A DNA stretch of 64,000 nt from Sulfurimicrobium sp964552675 (GTDB taxonomy: Bacteria; Pseudomonadota; Gammaproteobacteria; Burkholderiales; Sulfuricellaceae), in the NCBI GenBank assembly GCA_964552675.1, contig CAZKHJ010000011.1:1-64000 (forward strand), given 5' to 3'. The translations under genes and the position numbers were made by a program. Shown here piece by piece: positions 34,126-43,500 of this stretch. Every line of letters starts with the position of its first letter. Position 1 is the stretch's first letter. The notes below the pieces were generated by a model, which was not told the DNA's origin, did not search any database, and saw only the letters and a list, made by a program, of their open reading frames with translations.

Positions 34126-35655
34126 CTATCTGGCTGCCATCATGCCTGGGCGCTGGCAGCCATATACCTGACGGTTTAACAAAGCGCGCGCCATCATCAG
34201 GGTTTCCGATGCAGTCAGGCCGATTGGCCCGCAGCCGCTTGCGACCAGTTCATCTGCCGCCAGGCCGTGAAGATGCACGGCCAGCAAGGTTGCTTTTTCC
34301 GCTGGCAGGCGCTGTCCGATCAGGGCAGCGATCATGCCGCACAGTATGTCCCCCATGCCGGCGCTGCTCATGCCGGGATTACCGCTGGCATTGATATGCC
34401 AGGTATCGTCGGGAAAGGCGCAGACCGTGCCCGCGCCCTTGAGCACCAGCAGGCTGTTGAGCCGGCTGGCCAGCACCAGGGCGGAACCGATGCGGTCCTG
34501 CTGGATGTCGTGATTGCTGCAACCCAGCAGCCGGCCTGCCTCGGTGGGGTGGGGGGTGAGGATGCTGGCGGCCTTGCGCTGTTTCAACCGGTTTTGCAGT
34601 TCTCCATGGCTGCCGAGCAGGTTGAGGGCATCGGCGTCGATTACCAGTTTCAGTTCGCTGTCCAGCGCCCGTTCGAGATAGTCCAGCGCCCGCGCGGATT
34701 GCCCCAGGCCGGGGCCGATGACCAGGCAGTCGAGTTCCATGTCGAGCAAGGCATCCGGTGCACGCAACATCAGTTCGGGCTGGAGCACATCCACGGCGGG
34801 CGCATTTTCGGCCAGCAGGCCGAGATAAACACGGCCTGCGCCAAGCAGCAGCGCGGCGCGGCCCGCCAGCAGCGCGGCGCCGGTCATGGATTCGGCTCCG
34901 CCCAGTACGCCCACGCTGCCCAGCATGCCCTTGTGGCTGTTGAGCGGGCGTGGTTTGAGATAGCCGGATACTTCATCCGTTCCGATCAGGCTGCCCTTGG
35001 TTGCGGGCAACAGCCCGGCAGGCAGGTTCAGGGTGTCCAGATGAACCTGGCCGCAGTAATCAGGGCCATAGGCAGTGAAAAGACCGGGTTTGAGGCCGAT
35101 GAAGGTGAGCGTGTGGTCGGCACGCACGGCAGCGCGGAAAGGCTGGCCGGTTTCGCTGTCGAGGCCGCTGGGGATGTCGAGCGAGAGGATAGGCACTTCC
35201 ATCCGGTTAACCTGCTTGACCAGTTCCAGATACATGCCCGCGAGATCCCGCTCCAGGCCGATGCCGAACAGGCCGTCAAGCACCAGGTCCCAGTGCCCGT
35301 CGGCGGGGATGGCAGGCAGGATGCCGCCACCGCTTTCCGTCCAGGCGTGGAGCGCGGCGGCAGCATCCACCGGTAATCTGGCCGGGTCGCCAGCCAGCAC
35401 TACCGTGACTTTGTAGCTGCGCTCCCGCAGGCAGCGGGCCGCAACCAGGGCATCGCCCCCGTTATTGCCCGGCCCGGCGAGAACCAATACCGTATAGTGG
35501 TTGCCTAATAGTTGAATAGCCAGTTCGCTTGCTGCCTTGCCGGCCCGCTCCATGAGCAGGGGGGGAGGGGAGAGCGCCGCAGCTGCGTGTTCGATCGAGC
35601 GGATTTCGTGGCTGCGGGATAGGGGCTGGCGGTGGGGTGAGGCTGCAACGACCAT
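34126..35655 (-). CDS. nnrD: Bifunctional NAD(P)HX epimerase/dehydratase
   Basis: Repairs hydrated NAD(P)H. The N-terminal part (about 1-215) is the YjeF_N epimerase with 'VLAGPGNNGGDALVAARCL', and the C-terminal part (about 230-500) is the ADP-dependent dehydratase of ribokinase-like fold with 'ILTPHPTEAGRLLG' and 'GNPGMSSAGMGDILCGMIAAL'. The 509-residue length matches the fused form. The 3' end abuts the Slp gene (0-15 bases, depending on its start), so the two likely share a transcript. The ATG at 35655 is used. Confidence 0.93.
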   Translation of the reverse strand: MVVAASPHRQPLSRSHEIRSIEHAAAALSPPPLLMERAGKAASELAIQLLGNHYTVLVLAGPGNNGGDALVAARCLRERSYKVTVVLAGDPARLPVDAAAALHAWTESGGGILPAIPADGHWDLVLDGLFGIGLERDLAGMYLELVKQVNRMEVPILSLDIPSGLDSETGQPFRAAVRADHTLTFIGLKPGLFTAYGPDYCGQVHLDTLNLPAGLLPATKGSLIGTDEVSGYLKPRPLNSHKGMLGSVGVLGGAESMTGAALLAGRAALLLGAGRVYLGLLAENAPAVDVLQPELMLRAPDALLDMELDCLVIGPGLGQSARALDYLERALDSELKLVIDADALNLLGSHGELQNRLKQRKAASILTPHPTEAGRLLGCSNHDIQQDRIGSALVLASRLNSLLVLKGAGTVCAFPDDTWHINASGNPGMSSAGMGDILCGMIAALIGQRLPAEKATLLAVHLHGLAADELVASGCGPIGLTASETLMMARALLNRQVYGCQRPGMMAAR

Positions 35656-35737
35656 GGGGGTCTCCTGTCCGATATGTTTAGTCTATATTGGGCCAGGGCT
35701 CAGGGAAACACCCCTTATGGCACTAACGGAGGAAATC

Positions 35738-35938
35738 ATGGAAAACGTAACTCATGAAGGCGCTCATGTTGCGTCCTGTGCAAATGATGAGGTGTGTGAA
35801 GTGGTCCAGTGCGAGGTATGCATGACCGAGGTGCCGGCCAGCGTGGCGCAAAATGCGGAGGGAAGCGATTACGTGCACCATTTCTGCGGCCTTGAGTGCC
35901 TCGGCCTATGGCGGGCAAAACACGATCATCCAGCATGA
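35738..35938 (+). CDS. DUF3330-like cysteine-rich small protein
   Basis: 66-residue protein with a zinc-ribbon-like set of cysteines: 'VVQCEVCMTEVPASVAQ' and 'SDYVHHFCGLECLGLW' give two CxxC/CxxxC-type pairs. This is the DUF3330 pattern, which is also seen in mercury transposons; function unknown, metal binding likely. A ribosome site cggagga (35727-35733) lies 4 bases before the ATG at 35738; an in-frame ATG at 35717 lacks one. Its stop shares ATGA with the next gene, so the two are coupled. Upstream bases 35656-35737 hold a possible -10 tatatt near 35684-35690 but no clear -35. Confidence 0.7.
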   Translation: MENVTHEGAHVASCANDEVCEVVQCEVCMTEVPASVAQNAEGSDYVHHFCGLECLGLWRAKHDHPA

Positions 35939-36990
35939 GCATCAAGGGGCGCGGCGCGGTTTCGAGTCCGCAGGGGCGTTTTGCCTCGCGGTTGCGCGAC
36001 CCGTTTGACGATGGCTGGGAACAGGAAAGCGGACCCGGCGCTACACTCCGCACCACTGTGACGGAGGAAGCTGCGCGCAGCATCATTTCCCGCAACGATT
36101 CTCCCGACCTGCCATTCGAGCAGTCGCTCAACCCTTACCGTGGCTGCGAACATGGCTGCATTTATTGCTATGCCCGCCCCAGCCACGCCTATTGGGATCT
36201 GTCGCCGGGCCTGGATTTCGAGACCCGCCTGTTTGCCAAGCCCAATGCTGCCCAGCTGTTGCGCGAAGCGCTGGCCAAGGCGGCTTATCGCTGCCGGCCC
36301 ATTGCCATCGGCGCCAATACTGATGCCTATCAGCCCATTGAACGCCAGTGGCAGATCACACGCCAGGTGCTCGAAGTGCTGCTGGAAGCGCGCCATCCCG
36401 CCACCATCGTCACCAAGTCGGCACTGATCGAACGCGATCTGGACCTGCTCGCGGAAATGGCCGCACGCGGCCTGGTACAGGTGATGGTTTCCGTTACCAC
36501 GCTGGATCGTGAACTGGCGCGCATCATGGAGCCGCGCGCCGCCACGCCCAGGCGCCGCCTGGAAACCCTGCAGGCCCTGGCGGAGAGCGGAGTGCCCGTC
36601 GGCGTGCTGACTGCGCCGGTCATTCCCGCGCTCAACGATAGCGATCTGGAAACCATCCTGGAATCTGCTTCAGCAGCTGGTGCGCGCTGGGCGGCATATA
36701 CCCTGTTGCGCCTGCCGCATGAACTGAAGGATTTGTTCCGGGAATGGCTGGAAAATCATCACCCGCTCAAGGCGGGGCATATCCTGAGCCTGATGCGGCA
36801 GAGCCGTGGCGGCAGGGAAAACGACAGCGATTTCGGCTCGCGCATGCGCGGCACGGGGCTTTTCGCCGGCCTGATCGAGCGGCGTTTTGAATTGGCCTGC
36901 AGGCGATTCGGCCTGAATCAGGAGCGGCTGCAGCTGAATTGCAGGGACTTCAATCCATTGGCCCGAGGCGGGCAGCTTTCCCTATTCTGA
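35935..36990 (+). CDS. PA0069-family radical SAM protein
   Basis: 351-residue iron-sulfur enzyme of unknown substrate. The radical SAM cluster is CEHGCIYC (about residues 77-84), preceded by 'NPYRGCEHG' and followed by the SAM-binding 'PIAIGANTDAYQPIE' and 'MVSVTTLDRELARIMEPRA'. The family usually has about 350 residues and acts in the cytosol. The ATG at 35935 overlaps the previous stop by 4 bases. The DUF3330 neighbour with its cysteines could supply metal or a protein partner, which is only a guess. Confidence 0.87.
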   Translation: MSIKGRGAVSSPQGRFASRLRDPFDDGWEQESGPGATLRTTVTEEAARSIISRNDSPDLPFEQSLNPYRGCEHGCIYCYARPSHAYWDLSPGLDFETRLFAKPNAAQLLREALAKAAYRCRPIAIGANTDAYQPIERQWQITRQVLEVLLEARHPATIVTKSALIERDLDLLAEMAARGLVQVMVSVTTLDRELARIMEPRAATPRRRLETLQALAESGVPVGVLTAPVIPALNDSDLETILESASAAGARWAAYTLLRLPHELKDLFREWLENHHPLKAGHILSLMRQSRGGRENDSDFGSRMRGTGLFAGLIERRFELACRRFGLNQERLQLNCRDFNPLARGGQLSLF

Positions 36991-37022
36991 AGTGCGAACA
37001 CCCGAATGGATACCTGTGTGTT

Positions 37023-37028
37023 TATAAT
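37023..37028 (+). promoter_or_regulatory. Perfect TATAAT -10 element close to a start codon
   Basis: tataat lies only 8 bases before the ATG at 37037. If used, RNA would start a base or two before the codon, giving a nearly leaderless message. The -35 region 17 bases upstream is poor, so this is tentative. Confidence 0.4.
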
Positions 37029-37036
37029 CCGTTCTC

Positions 37037-37408
37037 ATGAAATTTTTTCCCATTGCCACTTTGTTGCTGGCCGCCTGCCTGGCTATCGTTTCCCCCGCCT
37101 GGAGCGCTTCCGGAATGTTCGACCAGAATACGGTGATGGTCGAGAACGCGCGCTTGAGCGATGCCGAGGAAATGTTGCAGCAATGGCTGGCGAGCCATCC
37201 GGAGGATCAGGAAGCCCGCTTTCTGCTGGCGCGGGTGCTGGCCTGGCAGGAAAAAAACGCCGAGGCACGGGTGCAGTACGAGCTGCTGCTGGAAAACGAG
37301 CCTGACAATGGCGATTACCACACCGGCATGAGCATGCTGCCAGTGACGGTTCGCCCCGAATCTCCCGGCGTCAAGGATCACCCGCTTGGCATTTCTCCCC
37401 AGCACTGA
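37037..37408 (+). CDS. Secreted TPR-like protein, truncated relative to YaiO family
   Basis: 123 residues. The first 23 form a signal peptide (hydrophobic core 'IATLLLAACLAIVSPAWSA'; signal peptidase I cut expected after SA). Then comes one tetratricopeptide-like unit: 'LSDAEEMLQQWLASHPEDQE', 'ARFLLARVLAWQEKNAEARV', 'QYELLLENEPDN'. This resembles the N-terminal TPR part of YaiO-like outer-membrane proteins, which continue for hundreds of residues into a beta barrel. Here the frame ends about 30 residues later with an unrelated proline-rich tail. A naturally short periplasmic protein is the alternative. The next gene starts 7 bases later. Confidence 0.6.
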   Translation: MKFFPIATLLLAACLAIVSPAWSASGMFDQNTVMVENARLSDAEEMLQQWLASHPEDQEARFLLARVLAWQEKNAEARVQYELLLENEPDNGDYHTGMSMLPVTVRPESPGVKDHPLGISPQH

Positions 37409-37415
37409 GCCCGTC

Positions 37416-38468
37416 ATGGTGGCGTTCTGGACCGGGGCTGCGGCACTGGTGCTGACGGGTGCCCTGCTGCTGTATTTCCTGTTTTTTCGCCTGTACTTGC
37501 TGGTGCAGCAAAAACAGCGCCAAAGGGCGCTCCAGCGCTGGCGCCCGCTGCTGATGTCGAGTCTGTATGAACAACCCAATGCGCTGCCGCGCCTATCCCG
37601 TCTCGATCTGCCGCATGTGCTCGAATTATGGAATCACCTGCACGAATCTCTGGGTGAAGACGCCAGAGCTTCTTTGAGCCGGATGGCAGGACAGGTGCGG
37701 ATTCCTCAGGCAGTCAGCCGGATGCTGCGCAAGAAGTGTTTTCACGCCCGCTATCTGGCGGTCAGAACGGCTGGGAATTTGCGGCTGGCAAGCACATGGG
37801 AGACATTGCGGGAACTGCTGGCAAGCAATAGTCCCGCCCTGTCGCTCGCGGCCGCCCGCGCCCTGACCCGGATCGACGCGCCCCGCGCAGTGCCGCTCGT
37901 GATGCCATATCTGACCAGGCGTGACGACTGGCGCCCGGGAACAGTGACAGAGATTCTTCATGACGCAGGTGCGGGGCTGGTGGCCAAACCGCTGCTGCAT
38001 GCCATTCCGCTGGCATCTGCGCAAACGGCCCGCCAGCTGCTTCGCTGCCTGGCAGAAATCACGCCAGGCGAAGCGGCGCCGCTGATCAGCCGCATACTCG
38101 CCGGCCCGGCAGATGATGAAAGCCTGCTCAATACCTGCCTTGACCTGTTGACTACACCCCAGGATCTGGCAGCAGTGCGTGCGCTGGCCCGCCATGCCAG
38201 CTGGCCCGTGCGGGTTCATGCCGCAAGGGCGCTGGGCAGGATCGGCACACCTGAGGACGAAGCCCTGCTGGCGGATATGCTGGGAGATACCCAGTGGTGG
38301 GTGCGCTATCGCGCGGCGCAGGCCTTGTCGCAACTGCCCGGAATGAACGGTGGCGCGCTGCGCCATATCAAGGACACCCAGCCCGACAGCGATGCGCGCG
38401 ACATGCTGCATCAGGTCATGGCGGAACGGGAATTGCACGAAGCTTTCATGGCTGCGCCGCATGGCTGA
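37416..38468 (+). CDS. Membrane-anchored HEAT-repeat protein
   Basis: About 350 residues. One N-terminal hydrophobic segment 'WTGAAALVLTGALLLYFLFF' (about 5-24) anchors it in the inner membrane, followed by a basic linker and a long array of helical repeats from about residue 90. These include 'ARYLAVRTAGNLRLASTWET', 'SLAAARALTRIDAPRAVPLV' and 'VRVHAARALGRIGTPEDEAL', clear HEAT/PBS-type units. HEAT scaffolds usually bind proteins. Such a gene often sits before the GT2 gene, and this one overlaps it by 8 bases. ATG at 37416. Confidence 0.8.
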   Translation: MVAFWTGAAALVLTGALLLYFLFFRLYLLVQQKQRQRALQRWRPLLMSSLYEQPNALPRLSRLDLPHVLELWNHLHESLGEDARASLSRMAGQVRIPQAVSRMLRKKCFHARYLAVRTAGNLRLASTWETLRELLASNSPALSLAAARALTRIDAPRAVPLVMPYLTRRDDWRPGTVTEILHDAGAGLVAKPLLHAIPLASAQTARQLLRCLAEITPGEAAPLISRILAGPADDESLLNTCLDLLTTPQDLAAVRALARHASWPVRVHAARALGRIGTPEDEALLADMLGDTQWWVRYRAAQALSQLPGMNGGALRHIKDTQPDSDARDMLHQVMAERELHEAFMAAPHG

Positions 38469-40002
38469 ACAGCGCTTGCGCCTTGATTCCGCACTCGGCT
38501 ACACGGCAGGTCCAGCCCCCGCCGATCAGGCGGAAGGTTTGTCCACCGATGGCGCGCCGCTTGCGCTGCAGCATGACCCGCTGCTGGCCTCTCTGCCGCC
38601 ACCGCCCCCCGCGCCCGAACCCGGATTCGACTGGGGGCAGGCGCTGGCTGCTTTGCACGGAGCATGGACGGATGCCGTGCCGCTGCTGCAATGGTTTTTC
38701 CTGCTGTACTTCATTGCACTGCATGGCGGCCATCTGCTGCTCAATCTGGCTGCCATGTTCATGCTCAGGGGCTATCTGCGCGAACAGGATGCGGCGGCGC
38801 CATCGCGGGATGAGGTACGTGATGAACTGCCCATCAGCATCATCCTGCCGGCAGGCAAGGACGCAGCAGTGGCTATCACCAGCATAAAGGCCCTGCTGCA
38901 ACTCGATTATTCGGAATTTGAAGTCATTGTGGTCAACGATGATCAGCAGGGTCAGGTTTTGCCGGCACTGAAGCGTGAGCTTTCCCTGATCCCGTTTCCG
39001 GAGGTTTATCGTGACCGCCTGCCATGCGCGCATGTGAAAGCCGTCTATGCATCCACGGTTTACCCTGGGCTGAAACTGATCGACAAATACGGCGGCGGGC
39101 GCGCGGATGCGCTCAATGCCGGGCTCAATTGCGCCCGCTATCCTCTCTTTTGCAATATGGATACCGCCTTCATCCTGCAGCGCGACAGCCTGCGCAAGAT
39201 GGGGCAGGCATTCGAGAACAATGCAGGGATCGTGGCCGCGTGTGCTTCAGTCGGCGTTGCCAATGGCAGTATCCTGCACGGCGGTTTCATGGGCAGCATC
39301 GGCCTGCCGCGCAGCTGGCCAGCGCTGCTCCAGCTGATCGAGCATTTACGCAACACCCGCTTGGCACGGATGCCCTGGTCCCGGCTCAATGCGATGCTGT
39401 TGAGCTCCGCGGCTTTGGGTGTGTTTCGCAAGGAGACCGTGCTGGCGGCCGGCGGCTACTGCACCGACGCCATGGACGAGAATATGGAACTGGTGGCGCG
39501 CATCCATCGCCGGCAGCGCCAGGAAAACAGGCGCTACCACATCGCCCATGTCCCTGAGCAGGTGTGCTGGGCGCATGTGCCGGAAAACTGGCGCGATTTG
39601 AAAGGCCAGCACATGCAGCGGCAAGCCAGCCTGGTGCAGAGCCTGGAAATGAACCGCCAGATGCTGTTTGGCCGCAAGCATGGCGCTGCCGGCTGGCTGG
39701 GTTTCCCCTTTTTGCTGTTGTTCGAGTGGCTGGCCCCCTGGCTGGAAACACTGGCTTACGTGGCAATGACACTGCTATGGCTGTTCGGCATGATTTCCTC
39801 GACCGCTTTGTGGACGTTTTTGCTGGCCGCCATCGGCCTGGGTATGCTGCTTTCCGTGAGCGCCTTGCTGCTGGATGAGATTGTGTTCAACCCCGGACGG
39901 AAGCTGAGGCCTACGCTCAGCCTGGTGGCTGCCGCTTTGCTGGAAAATCTCGGCTATCGCCAGTTGACGGCACTCTGGCGCATGATCAGCGTGCTGCGCT
40001 AA
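38461..40002 (+). CDS. GT2-type membrane glycosyltransferase with degenerate catalytic motifs
   Basis: 513 residues, processive family 2 fold. A proline-rich N-terminus precedes a helix (about 79-100), the GT domain (about 125-385) and two or three C-terminal helices. Family-wide landmarks remain ('VANGSILHGGFMGSIGLPRS', 'LGVFRKETVLAAGGY'). The catalytic positions do not: DxD reads N232-M-D234, the ED base motif reads E340-N341, and QxxRW reads Q383-H-M-Q386-R387. The first Asp-rich loop is VVNDD (158-161), and 'GGRADALNAGLN' is near normal. It may be an inactive, regulatory or altered-specificity enzyme. It overlaps the HEAT gene by 8 bases. Confidence 0.82.
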   Translation: MAEQRLRLDSALGYTAGPAPADQAEGLSTDGAPLALQHDPLLASLPPPPPAPEPGFDWGQALAALHGAWTDAVPLLQWFFLLYFIALHGGHLLLNLAAMFMLRGYLREQDAAAPSRDEVRDELPISIILPAGKDAAVAITSIKALLQLDYSEFEVIVVNDDQQGQVLPALKRELSLIPFPEVYRDRLPCAHVKAVYASTVYPGLKLIDKYGGGRADALNAGLNCARYPLFCNMDTAFILQRDSLRKMGQAFENNAGIVAACASVGVANGSILHGGFMGSIGLPRSWPALLQLIEHLRNTRLARMPWSRLNAMLLSSAALGVFRKETVLAAGGYCTDAMDENMELVARIHRRQRQENRRYHIAHVPEQVCWAHVPENWRDLKGQHMQRQASLVQSLEMNRQMLFGRKHGAAGWLGFPFLLLFEWLAPWLETLAYVAMTLLWLFGMISSTALWTFLLAAIGLGMLLSVSALLLDEIVFNPGRKLRPTLSLVAAALLENLGYRQLTALWRMISVLR

Positions 40003-40005
40003 AGT

Positions 40006-40419
40006 ATGGAAAAAACCGTCGAGGCAAATGCAATGAACGATATGAAAAAACCCAAGATCCTGGTGGTGGATGACGACCACATCATGTGCGAATTGCTCAA
40101 ATCCATCCTGCGCCGTGAACAGTTGAATGTCGTGGGGGAGGCACACGACGGCGAGGCCGCGCTGTTGCAATGCGAAAACCTGAGCCCCAATGTAGTCTGT
40201 CTCGATATCAACATGCCCAAAATGGATGGCATTCAGACACTGGAAGCGATCAAAGCCAGGCATCCCGAGATCAGTGTGATCATGGTGACCTCGGAAGCGA
40301 AGGCTGAAGTGGTGCGCGAGGCTGTTGGCAAGGGCGCTTGCGGCTTCATCGTCAAACCCTACAACGCAGCCAAAATCCTCGACACGCTCGACCGTTGCTT
40401 GGGTCAAAGGTCAGCGTAG
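40006..40419 (+). CDS. Response regulator, receiver domain only
   Basis: 137 residues (start at 40006; an ATG at 40033 gives 128). Receiver with acidic pair in 'ILVVDDDHIMC', phosphoacceptor Asp in 'VVCLDINMPKMDG', Thr/Ser in 'VIMVTSEAK' and Lys in 'FIVKPYNAAKI'. All residues are intact, no output domain. It starts 3 bases after the glycosyltransferase stop, so it belongs to that operon and probably acts by protein contact, perhaps with the HEAT protein. No histidine kinase lies next to it. Its stop falls inside the left arm of a long palindrome. Confidence 0.88.
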   Translation: MEKTVEANAMNDMKKPKILVVDDDHIMCELLKSILRREQLNVVGEAHDGEAALLQCENLSPNVVCLDINMPKMDGIQTLEAIKARHPEISVIMVTSEAKAEVVREAVGKGACGFIVKPYNAAKILDTLDRCLGQRSA

Positions 40420-40472
40420 GAACCACTGAACAAGTCAAACATGGCCCATGTTTGACTTGTTCAGTGGTTCCT
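40418..40472. repeat. 55-base perfect palindrome (27-bp arms, one-base centre)
   Basis: Left arm 40418-40444 begins aggaaccactgaacaagtc and its exact inverse complement is 40446-40472, ending gacttgttcagtggttcct; base 40445 is the centre. The arm overlaps the stop codon of the receiver gene. No T-tract follows. It lies 60 bases before purL. The structure exceeds what a simple terminator needs and is more like a MITE end, a cruciform or a double-stranded RNA hairpin. Confidence 0.8.
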
Positions 40473-40531
40473 TAGGCCCGGCTGTTTTGGGGTAAAATCG
40501 CGGCTTACCCTAAACCTGCTCCGGATGTTCC

Positions 40532-43500
40532 ATGTCGCAACCCAAACTCCAAACCATTTCGCTGCGCGGCCGTAATGCCCTTTCTCCTTTCCGCTACGAA
40601 AAACTGATGCGCGCCGTGGCTGGACAAGCGCCGGCCATTTCACACATTTATGCCGAATACTGGCATTTTGTATCGTTACAACGGAACCTGGATGCGAGCG
40701 AGCAGGCGCGCCTGGAGCAAATCCTGACTTATGGGCCAGCCGCACAGGAGGAGGAGCCCAAGGGCGCATTGCTGCTGGTCACGCCGCGTTTCGGCACCAT
40801 CTCTCCCTGGTCATCCAAGGCCACCGATATTGCACGCCATTGCGGGCTGGAAATGATCGAGCGCATCGAACGCGGCATCGCCTTCTATGTGCAGAAACGT
40901 GATGAGTCGGCTTTGACCACGGAAGAAAAATCCGCGCTGCTGCCGCTGCTCCATGATCGCATGACCGAACTGGTGCTGCCTGATTTCGCGCAGGCGGAAA
41001 AACTGTTCCATCATGTCGAGCCACAACCCATGCGCGCGGTGGACATCCTGGGCGGCGGTGCAGCGGCGCTGGAGCAGGCCAACCGCGAATGGGGACTGGC
41101 GCTGTCGGGGGACGAAATCGACTATCTGGTGGAGAACTTCACCCGCATCGGACGCAACCCCAGCGACGTGGAACTGATGATGTTCGCGCAGGCCAACTCC
41201 GAACACTGCCGTCACAAGATTTTCAACGCCGACTGGGTGATCGATGGCAAACCGCAAGCCCATTCGCTCTTCGGCATGATCCGCAACACTCACGCCAAGG
41301 CGCCGCGCGGCACGGTGGTAGCCTATTCGGACAATTCCTCGGTGATCGAAGGCACTGAAATCGCGCGTTTCTATCCCGATAGTGACGGCAAGCATTACCG
41401 CTATGTCAGCGAGAAAACCCACATCCTGATGAAGGTGGAAACCCACAATCATCCCACCGCCATTTCTCCTTTCCCCGGCGCGGCGACCGGTTCGGGCGGC
41501 GAAATTCGCGATGAGGGCGCCACCGGCATCGGCTCCAAGCCCAAGGCGGGCCTGTGCGGTTTTTCGGTGTCCAATCTCAATATCCCCGGCTTCATCCAGC
41601 CCTGGGAGGGCAATTACGGCAAGCCGGGCCGTATCGCCTCGGCCCTGCAGATCATGCTCGAAGGCCCGATCGGCTCTGCGGCTTTCAACAACGAATTCGG
41701 CCGCCCCAATCTGGCCGGCTACTTCCGCACTTTCGAGGAAGAAGTTGCCGGTGAGATGCGCGGCTACCACAAGCCCATCATGCTGGCTGGCGGCGTGGGC
41801 AACATTTCCGACCGGCACTCGTTCAAGGGCGAAGTCACGCCCGGCGCGCTGCTGATTCAACTCGGCGGCCCCGGCATGCTGATCGGCCTGGGCGGGGGCG
41901 CGGCCTCCAGCATGGATACCGGCGCCAATGCCGAAAACCTGGATTTCGATTCGGTGCAGCGCGGCAACCCGGAAATGCAGCGCCGCGCCCAGGAGGTCAT
42001 CGACCGTTGCTGGCAGATGGGCGCGGCCAACCCGATTCTCTCCATCCACGACGTCGGCGCGGGCGGCATATCCAATGCGCTGCCCGAGCTGGTTCATGGC
42101 TCCGGCAGGGGAGGGCGCTTCCGTCTGCGCGATGTGCCTTCGGAAGAGCCGGGCATGTCGCCGATGCAGATCTGGTCCAATGAGGCGCAGGAACGCTATG
42201 TGCTGGCCATCGCGCCGGAAAGCCTGGCGGCTTTCGCCGCCATGTGCGAGCGCGAGCGCTGCCCTTACGCCGTGATCGGCGAGGCTACGGCTGAACACCA
42301 GCTGGTGGTGGAAGACAGCCACTTCGGCAACAAGCCGGTGGACATGGACATGAACGTCCTGCTCGGCAAGCCGCCGCGCATGACCCGCACCGTGGAGCAC
42401 GCACAGCGCGCCCTGGAAGCTTTCGATGTGGAAAAACTGGCGCTCAAGGATGCGGCCTACCGTGTCTTGCGGCTGCCCGGCGTAGGCGACAAGACTTTCC
42501 TCATCAGCATCGGCGACCGCACCGTGGGCGGGTTCACCGCGCGCGATCAGTTTGTCGGTCCGTGGCAGACGCCGGTGGCCGATGTGGCGGTGACGACCAT
42601 GGGTTATGACACCTGCCATGGCGAAGCCTTTGCCATGGGCGAGCGCACGCCGCTGGCCCTGCTCGACGCACCAGCCTCGGGCCGCATGGCGATCGGCGAG
42701 GCGGTGACCAATATTGCCGCCGCCCTGATCGACGATATCGGCGACATCAAGCTTTCCGCCAACTGGATGGTGGCGGCAGGGCACCCGGGCGAGGATGCGG
42801 CCCTGTACGACACAGTGCACGCGGTCGGCATGGAGTTCTGCCCGGAACTGGGGGTGAGCATCCCGGTGGGCAAGGATTCGATGTCGATGAAGTCGGTCTG
42901 GGAAGAAGACGGGTCCAGGAAATCGGTGACTTCACCGCTTTCGCTGATCATTTCCGCCTTTGCGCCCACGCCGGATGCGCGCCGCACCCTGACTCCGCAG
43001 TTGCGCGCCGATCTGGGTGATACCGACCTGATCCTGATCGATCTCGGCCGTGGCCGCGCCCGCCTGGGCGGTTCCGCGCTGGCCCAGGTTTACAGGGAGG
43101 TGGGGAACGAAGCGCCGGACGTGCTGGTTGCCGCGCATCTCAAGGCTTTTTTCGAAACGGTGCAGAAGCTCAACCGCGACGGCAGGATCGTGGCTTATCA
43201 CGACCGTTCCGATGGCGGCCTGTTCGTTTCCCTGTGCGAAATGATGTTCGCCGGCCATGTCGGCGTTACGCTGGATTTCGATGAACTGTGCTACGAGCAG
43301 ATCCGCAGCGATGTAGAGGAAAATGGCAAGGCTGAGCCGGAAATTCCTGTCGGCACCTATTCGAGCCGTATTTTTGGTGTGCTGTTCAACGAAGAGTTGG
43401 GCGCAGTCCTGCAGGTGCGCCGCGCGGATACGCCGCTGGTGATGCAGGCCTTCTTCGACGCCGGGATGCGCAGCGAATTCCACGTCATCGGCACGCTTAA

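Noticed and set aside
36991..37036. A full -35/-10 promoter before the TPR gene.
   Set aside because: Only the -10 is good; no acceptable -35 at 16-18 bases.
40811..42820. Open frame of 669 codons antisense to purL.
   Set aside because: It lies entirely inside purL, is His- and Arg-rich and has no recognisable domain; shadow of purL codon use.
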